Under the pieces are notes generated by a model. The model was not told the DNA's origin. It saw only the letters and a program-made list of their open reading frames with translations, and searched no databases. A DNA stretch of 64,000 nt, from assembly GCF_000018945.1 (NCBI RefSeq), contig NC_011978.1, positions 186,001 through 250,000 of the forward strand. Direction: 5' to 3'. The position numbers and the translations under genes were made by a program. This stretch comes from Thermotoga neapolitana DSM 4359. GTDB lineage: Bacteria > Thermotogota > Thermotogae > Thermotogales > Thermotogaceae. Below are positions 49,475-57,692 of the stretch, piece by piece (the first letter of the stretch is position 1; every line of letters begins with the position of its first letter).

Positions 49475-49480
49475 TATAAT
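49475..49480 (+). promoter_or_regulatory. -10 element of the metallo-beta-lactamase gene
   Basis: TATAAT 35 bp before the start codon; the -35 position reads TAAAAC, weak. Confidence 0.45.
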
Positions 49481-49514
49481 ATTAACTAAGGCCTAACCAG
49501 AAGGAGAAGATACT

Positions 49515-50279
49515 ATGGATTTAGGTTTTCTGGGAACAGCCTGGGCAGTTAGTACAGAAGAGCGGGATAATACTTCGATATTTCTCAAATCTGGTAATAC
49601 ATTCATTCTGGTTGACTGTCCCGGCAATGTATGGGGGAGACTTTTGAAGATGAGACTCAACCCTCTTGAACTGGACGCAATTTTCATAACACATGGGCAT
49701 GTAGATCATGTATACGGTTTACCATCACTTTTGGAAATGATGCGCTTGAATGGAAGAAAACGTCCTTTATCCATTTATGTTGGTGAAGACTTTCTTGTAT
49801 TGGTCGAAAAGTTATTGGACCTCTTTGAGATAGCAAATCATCCTGATTCTTTCAAAATCGATCTTTTTGGATTGGATTACAAATCCTCTCTTTTTAGGGT
49901 AAAAGATCTGATGATAGAAACGTTTCCTGTTAACCACACAGTAAGGAATCTGGCGCTGAAATTCCGGAACGACAATGTATCGATTGTCTACTCAAGCGAC
50001 ACGGCATATCATGAACCCCTAGCGGAATTTGCCAGTAATTGTGATGTTCTTATTCACGAAGCCACCATGAGTACCAAACTTGGAGATGCATTCAGAGAAG
50101 GACATTCCACACCATCAGATGCTGCCAGGATAGCAGAGAAAGCAAGAGTCAAACAACTTTTCCTGGTCCACGTTGGATTTTCAGTTAGTGAAAATCCCCA
50201 AAAGGCTATTGAGGAAGCGAGAAACTTTTTCGATGGTATTGTTGTCATACCAAAAGATCTTGAAATCTACAGTTTCTAG
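49515..50279 (+). CDS. RNase Z-like metallo-beta-lactamase-fold hydrolase
   Basis: 254 residues. Metal ligands THGHVDH (His60, His62, Asp64, His65), His141, Asp162 (SSDTAYHE) and His219; GHSTPSDAARIAEKA near the end matches the RNase Z/arylsulfatase branch. It lacks the long exosite arm of true tRNase Z. As a lone plus-strand gene between two importer operons, it may hydrolyse an ester, lactone or sulfate of an imported sugar; this is inference. Its stop overlaps the ABC ATPase stop by 4 bp, tail to tail. Confidence 0.8.
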   Translation: MDLGFLGTAWAVSTEERDNTSIFLKSGNTFILVDCPGNVWGRLLKMRLNPLELDAIFITHGHVDHVYGLPSLLEMMRLNGRKRPLSIYVGEDFLVLVEKLLDLFEIANHPDSFKIDLFGLDYKSSLFRVKDLMIETFPVNHTVRNLALKFRNDNVSIVYSSDTAYHEPLAEFASNCDVLIHEATMSTKLGDAFREGHSTPSDAARIAEKARVKQLFLVHVGFSVSENPQKAIEEARNFFDGIVVIPKDLEIYSF

Positions 50280-51316
50280 AAGATAAAGTAGCTCCCTTTT
50301 GGTACAACCACCTTAACCTCTGTGCCTGTCTCAACATCACTTCCATGGTTTATAAAAACAGGTTCATTTACTCCGTCGACTTCCATCTCATATCGATACT
50401 TTGAACCTAAGTAGAGCCTCCCCCTAATCACACCCGTTAAAACAAGGTCCTCTGGCCCAGACTCCACATTCTTATTGGTTGAAAGTATCACTTCATCGGC
50501 TCTAATGACAACAGTGGCTATTTTTTGCTGGTTAGGAATTCGTTTCTCAACATTCCCTATTTTTGCAACACCGTTCTTCACGGGAACTTTTATGATGGTG
50601 TTTACTCCTACAAAATCTGCTACAAAAAGATTACTGGGATTGCGATAAATCTCTTCCGGTGTGCCAACCTGGAGTATTTTTCCATTGTGAATGATGATAA
50701 CTCTATCTGCTATGCTAAGGGCTTCCTCTTGGTCATGTGTGACGTAGAGCGTTGGAATCCCTAATTTTTGCTGCAAAGCTTTGAGTTCAAAACGTATACG
50801 AAGCCTGATTTTAGCATCCAGATTTGAAAGTGGCTCATCCAGCAAAAGTAATTTTGGCTCCACCACTATTGCCCTCGCCAAAGCCACTCGTTGTTGTTGG
50901 CCTCCTGACAACTGGCTGGGCTTCCTGTCGGCGAGCCCTTCCAATCCGAGGAACTTCAATGCCCATTCAACTTTTTCCCTTATTTTCGCTTTATCGATTC
51001 TTTTGATCTTCAAACCATAGGCGATGTTTTCAAACACGGTCATATGGGGCCAAAGAGCGTAATTTTGGAAAACCATAGCAACATCTCTTTTCTCTGGGGC
51101 AAGATCTGTGATATCCTGGCCGTGAAGATATATTCTCCCCGAGTCGAGTCTAACAAAACCTGCTACAGATCTCAGCAATGTGGTTTTCCCAGAACCGCTG
51201 GGACCTATTACCGCCAGCAGCTCACTCCCTTCTATAGTGAAAGACACGTCATCTAATGCACGCACGTGACCATAGTATTTCTTTAAGTTGACGCATTCAA
51301 GCACCGCCACGCTCAT
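50276..51316 (-). CDS. ABC transporter ATPase, PotA/FbpC/UgpC type
   Basis: About 346 residues. Walker A GPSGSGKTT, Q-loop MVFQNYALWPHMTV, signature LSGGQQQRVALARA, Walker B LLLLDEPLSNLD, and a C-terminal TOBE/MOP domain (from about 240) that often binds regulators. Start uncertain: ATG 51316 overlaps the permease stop, while GTG 51310 has better spacing from GGAGG. Confidence 0.92.
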   Translation of the reverse strand: MSVAVLECVNLKKYYGHVRALDDVSFTIEGSELLAVIGPSGSGKTTLLRSVAGFVRLDSGRIYLHGQDITDLAPEKRDVAMVFQNYALWPHMTVFENIAYGLKIKRIDKAKIREKVEWALKFLGLEGLADRKPSQLSGGQQQRVALARAIVVEPKLLLLDEPLSNLDAKIRLRIRFELKALQQKLGIPTLYVTHDQEEALSIADRVIIIHNGKILQVGTPEEIYRNPSNLFVADFVGVNTIIKVPVKNGVAKIGNVEKRIPNQQKIATVVIRADEVILSTNKNVESGPEDLVLTGVIRGRLYLGSKYRYEMEVDGVNEPVFINHGSDVETGTEVKVVVPKGSYFIF

Positions 51317-52137
51317 CAACCTCCAAGTCCGGATATGTACTCTGCTTTCAAATATCTTTCAATGAGTATCATGAAAAGTAGTGATGGAACGATCAGAATA
51401 ATAGAGATAACACTGGCTATCTGCATATTGTATCCCATACTTGCCGTGTACATCAAAACCGGTGCTGTTTGAATAAAAGGTGCTCCTATGAAAAACGCAG
51501 CTGTAAATTCTCCCATTGACCATAAAAAGACAAAAATCGAACCAGCAATAAGACCAGGTATGGCCAGAGGAAATGTTATTGTCCAGAACACCTTGAACCT
51601 GCTGGCTCCTAAATTCTGTGCAGCCTGCTCAAGTTCCAGAGGTATCGATTTGAAGGTGGCTGTAATAATCCACAGTGAAAAAACAAGAGAAGCCATGGTA
51701 TGAGCCAGTATGATACCCCACATATTTCCCCTGAGACCAATTCTGCCAAAAATACTGGCCAGGTTGATGAAAACTGGAAGCTGCGGAAACGCCTGAGGCA
51801 TGAGGAAAAGAATCAGAAGAACCCGTTCCATGGGAAGTTTGTATCTTGCAAATCCATAGGCCGCTGGTAAGGCAAGGGCCAGTGAAAATGCCACAGTAAT
51901 GAGTGCTACGGTTACACTCAATACCAATGAGTCAAGTACTCTTCCCTGTTCAAACACCTCAAGCCAGAATTTGAGAGTAAATTCCTGAGGGATGGGACTC
52001 GGCCAGTACCATCTCCGGGCAAAACTCCACAGAACTATACCTACAAGTGGTCCTATCATGAGAATCAGTATGAGAGCAACAATTATAACCTTTAATGCCA
52101 GCCTTAAAGCCATTTTCCATATACTGAATCGTTTCAC
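51316..52137 (-). CDS. ABC transporter inner-membrane permease, second subunit
   Basis: 273 residues, six membrane helices; the EAA loop reads LEQAAQNLGASRFKVFWTITFPLAIPGL. It overlaps its upstream partner by 4 bp. The PotC/FbpB-like type fits the ATPase downstream. Confidence 0.92.
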   Translation of the reverse strand: MKRFSIWKMALRLALKVIIVALILILMIGPLVGIVLWSFARRWYWPSPIPQEFTLKFWLEVFEQGRVLDSLVLSVTVALITVAFSLALALPAAYGFARYKLPMERVLLILFLMPQAFPQLPVFINLASIFGRIGLRGNMWGIILAHTMASLVFSLWIITATFKSIPLELEQAAQNLGASRFKVFWTITFPLAIPGLIAGSIFVFLWSMGEFTAAFFIGAPFIQTAPVLMYTASMGYNMQIASVISIILIVPSLLFMILIERYLKAEYISGLGG

Positions 52138-52964
52138 CCTTTGATACCCCCTCGTTCAGTGACCATGTATCTTAGGTAGTAGATTGCCAGAGCCATAACG
52201 ATCAAGTAGGAAACAACGCCAAGGCTGTTGGCTGCTCCCCAATCGTTGAAATAATTCACACGGAACATCATATCGACGGTAATCATGTTTGGCTTGTTTG
52301 GACCCACCATCAACGGAATAGTGAGACTGCTAATGGTTCTCACAAAGGTTAAAATCATTGCTACCATTATTGAAGGCTTTGAAAGGGGTATCAGTATGTC
52401 GAAAACAATTCTAATTTTTGAAGCTCCCAGATTCTGTGCTGCTTCAACATAAGCAGGGTCGAGTGCTTTAAATGCACCAAGAATGATAAGAGTAGCAAAA
52501 GGTGTCATCACCCACACAAAAGCAAAAAGAAGACCCGCCCAACTACCGGAGATGCCAGGTAATTCCTCAACGCCAAGAATTCTCGTCAACAGGGAGTTCA
52601 ATGTACCGTGCGGTGCTAGGAATATTCGCATCGCATGCCCCACGATTAGAAAAGGGATAAAAAGAGGGAGTCGGTACATATAATCAAGGAATTTCCACTC
52701 CTTAAAACGCAAGTAACTGGAAATAACAATACTTATCACCAAAACTACTCCCACTGTAGCAACTGTCATCAAAACTGAGTAGATGATGTCACGTGTGTAA
52801 AGCTCAAAGATCTTCGCATAATTTGCCAGAGTAAAACTGCCCGCTTTGTCGTAGAAGCTACTCCATATAGCCCTGGTCAAAGGGTAAACATAGAGCAAGC
52901 CGAGGACGGAAAGAGCGGGTAATATCAAAAGGAAACCAACTGGACTCTTTATTTTCTCTTCCAA
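52134..52964 (-). CDS. ABC transporter inner-membrane permease, first subunit
   Basis: About 276 residues, six helices; EAA loop VEAAQNLGASKIRIVFDILIP. TTG 52964 lies eight bases after GGGGG and gives MEEKIKSPVGFLL; the open frame from 52997 would read through the hairpin behind the binding-protein gene. Confidence 0.9.
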   Translation of the reverse strand: MEEKIKSPVGFLLILPALSVLGLLYVYPLTRAIWSSFYDKAGSFTLANYAKIFELYTRDIIYSVLMTVATVGVVLVISIVISSYLRFKEWKFLDYMYRLPLFIPFLIVGHAMRIFLAPHGTLNSLLTRILGVEELPGISGSWAGLLFAFVWVMTPFATLIILGAFKALDPAYVEAAQNLGASKIRIVFDILIPLSKPSIMVAMILTFVRTISSLTIPLMVGPNKPNMITVDMMFRVNYFNDWGAANSLGVVSYLIVMALAIYYLRYMVTERGGIKG

Positions 52965-52987
52965 GTCCTTTCCCCCTTTCCTAAGAA

Positions 52988-53003
52988 GGGGGCACAAGCC
53001 CCC
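52988..53003 (-). terminator. GC stem-loop between binding-protein and permease genes
   Basis: GGGGGC pairs with GCCCCC across four bases, 11 bp after the stop of the binding-protein gene, followed by TTCTTA on the minus strand; weak terminator or 3'-protective hairpin. Confidence 0.6.
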
Positions 53004-53014
53004 TCAGGATTCGA

Positions 53015-54169
53015 TCATTTTTCAACCCACTTCTCGTAGGCTTCGAGGATATCCTCGTAGTATCCAGTCAACGGGAATGGCTTACCGTATTTAATCAAAT
53101 CTTCTTGCTTGACATCTTTGTAAAGGCTTTCGAGAACTTCCTTTTTCAAAAACGGTGCAACGTAGTTGTCACCGATGGCAGGATACCAGTTGAAACGCTC
53201 CACTATGTACTTGGCCTGGATTCTTGGTGAGGAAACGAATTCTATCAGTTTCAATGCATAATCTGGATTCTTCGCTTTGAGCGGGATCACGAAATGCATG
53301 GGCTGACCAGGCATACCAGGAGCTGGGATCAAAATTCGTATGTTAGGATCCATTCTTCCTTCTCTCATCCAGGTATAGAACATGTCTACCCAAACAGGCC
53401 CCATCCAGATCTCTCCACGATTAAGCATATCCAATGTTCCTGCATTGCCACTGGTCATAGTCACATATTTATTGAATTCCTTGAGCTCGGCAAAGATCTG
53501 TGGCCAATCTTCCTCGTATTTCTTGTCGTACGGTCCTTTCAAAAGTTTGTCAGTGTATTTCGATTTCCAGTAAACCCATCCAACGACAAACGAAATACCA
53601 GAAGCTCCATGTTTGATCCCGTTGTAACCGAATTTACCAGGGTGTTTCTTCACCCATTCAACCAATTCCGCATAGGATTTGGGAGGATCTTTCACGTACC
53701 GAGGATTGTAGGCAATCGCTGTTTGACTGTGGAACATGGGCATAACGTAACCATCGACATTTACTCCGAGTGCAACCTTGGCCGTGTCTCTCACAACCAA
53801 TCGTCTGGCACTGAGAAAATCCGTGTAAGGTCTGATCAAACCTTCCTGAAGCGCCCACACTGCACCTATCTCATGAACTACGGCAAGATCAATATCCCAT
53901 TTTTCTTTGCCAGAATCCCTTTCGATTTCCAACTGTTGAATAATTTGCCTTGAGCCTGCTGGACCAGGCCCTGTGCCAACCACTTCCACTTTTACATTCG
54001 GATAAACTTTCTCAAACTCCGGTGCTATTTCGTACTGGAAGAAGTCCACCATATTCTGGTCTCCTGCTACCATCATCCTGAGTTTCACTTTGGTGGGAAA
54101 ATCCTCTTGAGCTACAGCCAAAGTTGCAATAAAAGTCACGATAAGAACCATTACAAACCACCGCCTCAT
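53015..54169 (-). CDS. ABC transporter solute-binding protein, PotD/Fbp-like, ligand unknown
   Basis: 384 residues, signal peptide MRRWFVMVLIVTFIATLAVA. The order (binding protein, two permeases, ATPase) and the MFHSQTAIAYNPRYVKDPPKSY segment fit the spermidine/iron/thiamine-type group; HFVIPLKAKNPDYALKLIEF is the late lobe motif. It lacks an obvious iron-tyrosine pair or polyamine acidic cluster that I could identify, so the ligand stays open. Confidence 0.85.
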   Translation of the reverse strand: MRRWFVMVLIVTFIATLAVAQEDFPTKVKLRMMVAGDQNMVDFFQYEIAPEFEKVYPNVKVEVVGTGPGPAGSRQIIQQLEIERDSGKEKWDIDLAVVHEIGAVWALQEGLIRPYTDFLSARRLVVRDTAKVALGVNVDGYVMPMFHSQTAIAYNPRYVKDPPKSYAELVEWVKKHPGKFGYNGIKHGASGISFVVGWVYWKSKYTDKLLKGPYDKKYEEDWPQIFAELKEFNKYVTMTSGNAGTLDMLNRGEIWMGPVWVDMFYTWMREGRMDPNIRILIPAPGMPGQPMHFVIPLKAKNPDYALKLIEFVSSPRIQAKYIVERFNWYPAIGDNYVAPFLKKEVLESLYKDVKQEDLIKYGKPFPLTGYYEDILEAYEKWVEK

Positions 54170-54190
54170 AGGAACCCCTCCTTTCTACCT

Positions 54191-54201
54191 GTGAAATTTC
54201 T
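54191..54201 (-). promoter_or_regulatory. operator-like motif upstream of the PotD/Fbp-like gene
   Basis: Plus strand TGTGAAATTTC, 21 bp before the start codon; ten of eleven bases match the site at 49274. A possible -10 (minus strand TAAAAT, 54218-54223) lies 16 bp upstream. Confidence 0.4.
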
Positions 54202-54204
54202 AGG

Positions 54205-54647
54205 ATATTCCCGGATGATTTTATCTGTTTCTGATCTGGTAGTGTAGGAAGAAGTAGGGCGTATCTGGATGGTGTTCGGAAATCCTGGTTCACACACTTA
54301 CAGCTTTGCGAAATCTTTTCACGTTTCTTTTCGCTGATCACTGTTTCTTCAAACAGCTTTTATCAGGAAGACCATTCATATAAGATGCTTAAAATTTTTT
54401 ACTCCACTGGTAACTTTCGTTAAGAACTATAAAAGTGATTGTTGAAAACCATTGTAATGCGCTTTCCATGAGGCATTCTGAAAAAATTCTACTATATTTT
54501 AAGCAAAAAGCAAAATTGCAAAAATCGTTTATTACAAAAGCATTCCATTCCTACTTATATAAAATAGACAGTATTGAAAGTTTTCTATGAATACAGAACA
54601 TAAACCATTACCATGTCTGAAATGGTTACCCACTCACAGAAAGAGTG
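54205..54647. other. AT-rich divergent intergenic region without a recognisable gene
   Basis: About 440 bp between two divergent operons. No open frame in it resembles a known protein. It contains a possible -10 for the minus-strand operon at 54218-54223 and short inverted repeats such as CCATTACCA (54605-54613), whose inverse TGGTAATGG is at 54673-54681. It could be decayed coding DNA; nothing identifiable remains. Confidence 0.5.
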
Positions 54648-54671
54648 AGAGTAATAAACGTATAATACTCT
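54648..54671 (+). promoter_or_regulatory. operator-like palindrome over the -10 of the AEC permease gene
   Basis: A 24-bp quasi-palindrome, AGAGTA at one end and TACTCT at the other, with 10 of 12 position pairs complementary. It contains TATAAT (54661-54666), so a bound protein would block the promoter. It lies 40 bp before the permease start. Confidence 0.5.
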
Positions 54672-54710
54672 CTGGTAATGGAAAGAAAAGCGGAAAAAGG
54701 AGGAGAAAAA

Positions 54711-55598
54711 ATGCCTTATACATCGTTCTCTTCTATTATTCCCTCCTTCCTCATCATCCTCATCGGCTATGCAGTGGGGAAAGTTTTTTCTGATGAAGTC
54801 GTGGGACTTGCCTCAAAGGTTGCAATCTGGGTGATGGTACCAACGGTGACGTTCACTTTCATAAACAAATACACCCCAGGGTTCTCTGAACTGAGGGATT
54901 TCGGATTGGGAATAATTGTTATATTCCTGTTTTTTTACCTTTACTCTAGTTTTTTCAAACACAGAAGGGGTGTTGTACTGGTAACCGCTGTTACCTCAAA
55001 CGCAGGATATTTAGGTTATCCCATCCTTATGTCTCTATGGGGAGAGCAGGCCCTTGCACTGGGAGTAGTTTATGCCCTGTTGATCGTTCTCATGTACACT
55101 ATACTTCCTGCCTTTCTTGGGGAGAGATTCAACTTAAAGAACCTTTTCAAGCTTCCGTACATCTACGCCCTACCTGCTGGTTTTATAACAGGAAAGCTGG
55201 GGTTACACTATGAAGATCTGCCTTCTTACCTTCTTAGTGCTATAAACATGTTGAAGCAAGCTGCAATTCCTTACCTTTTACTGTACGTTGGACTTTCTGT
55301 TTCTAGGGTGAAGATGGATAAACGCGTGACCGGGCTGGGAGGTTTGATTATTTTTAACAAACTCTTTCTTTCTCCTCTTATTGCTCTTCTCTTCGTCATG
55401 ATTTACAAACTTGATGGTCTGTCCGGCAAAGTTTTTATCTTGGAGACTGCCATGCCCACTGCGATCAACAGCGTGGTAATTGTTTCTGCACTCGGCGGTG
55501 ACAGCAAAACAGTAGGATTAGGTGTTACCCTCACCACTTTCTTTGCCATATTCACCCTTCCCATCTGGGCAGTTTTGCTCGAAAAGATCTTCGGTTGA
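54711..55598 (+). CDS. AEC-family (auxin efflux carrier-like) permease
   Basis: 295 residues, about ten membrane helices in two five-helix halves. TSNAGYLGYPI and the late METAMPTAINSVV-like segment (ETAMPTAINSVVIVSAL) are the AEC motifs. Bacterial members export or import small carboxylates; no substrate is readable. ATG 54711 follows GGAGG. It precedes gldA in the same direction, 75 bp apart. Confidence 0.85.
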   Translation: MPYTSFSSIIPSFLIILIGYAVGKVFSDEVVGLASKVAIWVMVPTVTFTFINKYTPGFSELRDFGLGIIVIFLFFYLYSSFFKHRRGVVLVTAVTSNAGYLGYPILMSLWGEQALALGVVYALLIVLMYTILPAFLGERFNLKNLFKLPYIYALPAGFITGKLGLHYEDLPSYLLSAINMLKQAAIPYLLLYVGLSVSRVKMDKRVTGLGGLIIFNKLFLSPLIALLFVMIYKLDGLSGKVFILETAMPTAINSVVIVSALGGDSKTVGLGVTLTTFFAIFTLPIWAVLLEKIFG

Positions 55599-55673
55599 TC
55601 TTTCCGAAAAATTTTCCCCACATTGTGAAATACGTAACATGTAGGGTTTAAAATGGAACCGGGAGGTGATGTG

Positions 55674-56768
55674 ATGATCACAACCACCATATTCCCGGGT
55701 AGATACGTTCAAGGAGCAGGTGCGATCAACATCCTGGAAGAAGAACTTTCCCGTTTTGGAGAAAGGGCGTTCGTGGTGATCGACGATTTTGTGGACAAAA
55801 ACGTCCTGGGAGATGGTTTTTTTGGTACTTTCACAAAGGTCAGGGTGAACAAACAGATCTTCGGCGGAGAGTGTTCAGACGAAGAGATAGAAAGACTTTC
55901 AGGTCTTGCAGAAGGGGAAACAGACGTGGTAGTGGGTATAGGTGGTGGAAAAACTCTCGATACTGCCAAAGCGGTCGCCTATGAGTTGAAAAGACCCGTT
56001 GTGATAGTTCCAACCATTGCCTCTACAGATGCTCCATGCAGCGCTCTTTCCGTGATTTATACGCCAAGTGGAGAGTTCAAAAGATACCTGTTCTTGCCAA
56101 AAAATCCAGATGTCGTTCTTGTCGACACCAAGATCGTAGCAAAAGCCCCCGCGAGATTTCTCGTTGCCGGAATGGGAGATGCCCTTGCCACATGGTTTGA
56201 GGCAGAATCGTGCAAGCAAAAGCACGCACCGAACATGACAGGAAGGATCGGTTCGATGACCGCTTACACATTGGCAAGGCTCTGCTACGAAACGCTCCTT
56301 GAGTACGGTGTTCTTGCAAAGAGATCGGTGGAAGAAAAGGCAGTCACACCGGCCCTTGAAAGAATCGTCGAGGCAAACACACTGTTGAGCGGACTGGGAT
56401 TTGAAAGTGGCGGACTGGCAGCTGCCCACGCCATACACAACGGTCTCACCATCTTAGAAAACACCCACAAGTATCTACACGGAGAGAAGGTCGCCATAGG
56501 AGTTCTCGCGTCGCTGTTTTTGACAGACAAGCCTAGAGAGATTATCGAGGAGGTCTACTCCTTCTGTGAGGAAGTGGGACTACCCACAACCCTGGCAGAT
56601 ATAGGGCTCGATGATGTTTCGGACGAGGATCTGATGAAAGTGGCAGAAAAGGCCTGCGACAAGAACGAAACAATACACAACGAACCCCGTCCTGTAACAC
56701 CAGAAGACGTGTTCTTTGCTCTGAAAACAGCGGACAGATACGGAAAAATGAGGAAAAACCTCACTTGA
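55674..56768 (+). CDS. gldA: glycerol dehydrogenase
   Basis: 364 residues, iron-type alcohol dehydrogenase fold, NAD-dependent; GIGGGKTLDTAKA is the dinucleotide loop and GMGDALATWFEAE, AAHAIHNGL and THKYLHGEKVAIG hold the zinc ligands (Asp and two His). Ortholog of T. maritima TM0423, whose structure is known. ATG 55674 is five bases after GGGAGGTG. Tail-to-tail overlap of 8 bp with the next gene. Confidence 0.95.
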   Translation: MITTTIFPGRYVQGAGAINILEEELSRFGERAFVVIDDFVDKNVLGDGFFGTFTKVRVNKQIFGGECSDEEIERLSGLAEGETDVVVGIGGGKTLDTAKAVAYELKRPVVIVPTIASTDAPCSALSVIYTPSGEFKRYLFLPKNPDVVLVDTKIVAKAPARFLVAGMGDALATWFEAESCKQKHAPNMTGRIGSMTAYTLARLCYETLLEYGVLAKRSVEEKAVTPALERIVEANTLLSGLGFESGGLAAAHAIHNGLTILENTHKYLHGEKVAIGVLASLFLTDKPREIIEEVYSFCEEVGLPTTLADIGLDDVSDEDLMKVAEKACDKNETIHNEPRPVTPEDVFFALKTADRYGKMRKNLT

Positions 56769-57675
56769 CCCTTCTTCTTTTTTTCGTCTTGCTGTTGTTT
56801 GCTGCCAGGATGAGACGTCTTCTCAGAAGGTTGAGAGAGTCCGCGTACTCGTCTGCGAACCTGTCCATGGAGTTTATCTCCAGAATAACGATCCCGCTAA
56901 AATCGGATTCTCTTATTATCTTAAGAACTCTGTTGTAGGGGATATCTCCTTCCCCGATGGGAAGGTGGAGATCCCCTATTCCGTACACGAACCTGAAGGC
57001 TTCAACATCGGGTATTTGCTGGTACGTTTGGGGAGACTCACCGAAATTGTCACTGACGTGGAGTTCCACAGCGTAAGGCAGACCCTTTTTCAACTCCTCA
57101 TAGAAGTTAAGGCCCCGATAGCTTGTGAGTATGAACAGGTGTCCGATGTCTATGGTGAGTTTCACGTTCGGATGATTCACCTGCTTCACCAGTTCCAGAA
57201 CTTCAGAGACAGGATGCTGGACGTTCTCTATACCGATAACAATGCCCTTTTCCTTCGCCAGATCTGCAAGATCTCGAAGGGCCAGGATCTCCGCTCGACG
57301 CTGTATTCTCTCTGGGACGTCGATGGAATGGTCCACTTCGTTGTAATGATAAACGATGACTTCAGCGTTTATCTCTCCGGCAAACTCTATAACCGCTTCC
57401 ATCACTTTGTAATGCCAGGGATTTGTCTTTCTCTTGAGATTTATCACGTCCGGTGCGTGCACCGTATACCTGAAGTTGTAATTGGAGAGTATCTCTTTTA
57501 CCCTCTCAAGCCTTTTCTTTATGATGCGCCCTCTTGCTATCACGTCGAGCCCGGCAGCGGGAATTTCTACGTAGTCAAACCCAATACTTTTGAAAAACTC
57601 CAGTTCACTCACCAGTCTCTTTATCGATCCGTTCACTCTCCTTGTATCGACGTTCGTTCCTATACCTTTTACCAT
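56761..57675 (-). CDS. TIM-barrel sugar phosphate isomerase/epimerase family protein
   Basis: 304 residues, AP-endonuclease-2-like barrel. VIVYHYNE, IGIENVQHP, LTIDIGHLF, ELHVSDNF and VILEINSMD supply the strand-end metal ligands. It ends in a basic tail (SKTKKRRRVK). It closes the inositol transporter operon, so an inositol- or keto-sugar-phosphate substrate is possible. ATG 57675 chosen over the upstream start. Confidence 0.75.
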   Translation of the reverse strand: MVKGIGTNVDTRRVNGSIKRLVSELEFFKSIGFDYVEIPAAGLDVIARGRIIKKRLERVKEILSNYNFRYTVHAPDVINLKRKTNPWHYKVMEAVIEFAGEINAEVIVYHYNEVDHSIDVPERIQRRAEILALRDLADLAKEKGIVIGIENVQHPVSEVLELVKQVNHPNVKLTIDIGHLFILTSYRGLNFYEELKKGLPYAVELHVSDNFGESPQTYQQIPDVEAFRFVYGIGDLHLPIGEGDIPYNRVLKIIRESDFSGIVILEINSMDRFADEYADSLNLLRRRLILAANNSKTKKRRRVK

Positions 57676-57692
57676 CCCCTGCACCTTCTTTT

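Noticed and set aside
54012-54341. 109-codon minus-strand frame upstream of the PotD-like gene
   Set aside because: Most of it overlaps the binding-protein signal region in another frame, and the unique part resembles nothing known.
43396-54700. Mobile element carrying the transporter block
   Set aside because: No transposase, integrase, terminal repeats or flanking tRNA were found, so only compositional evidence for transfer remains.
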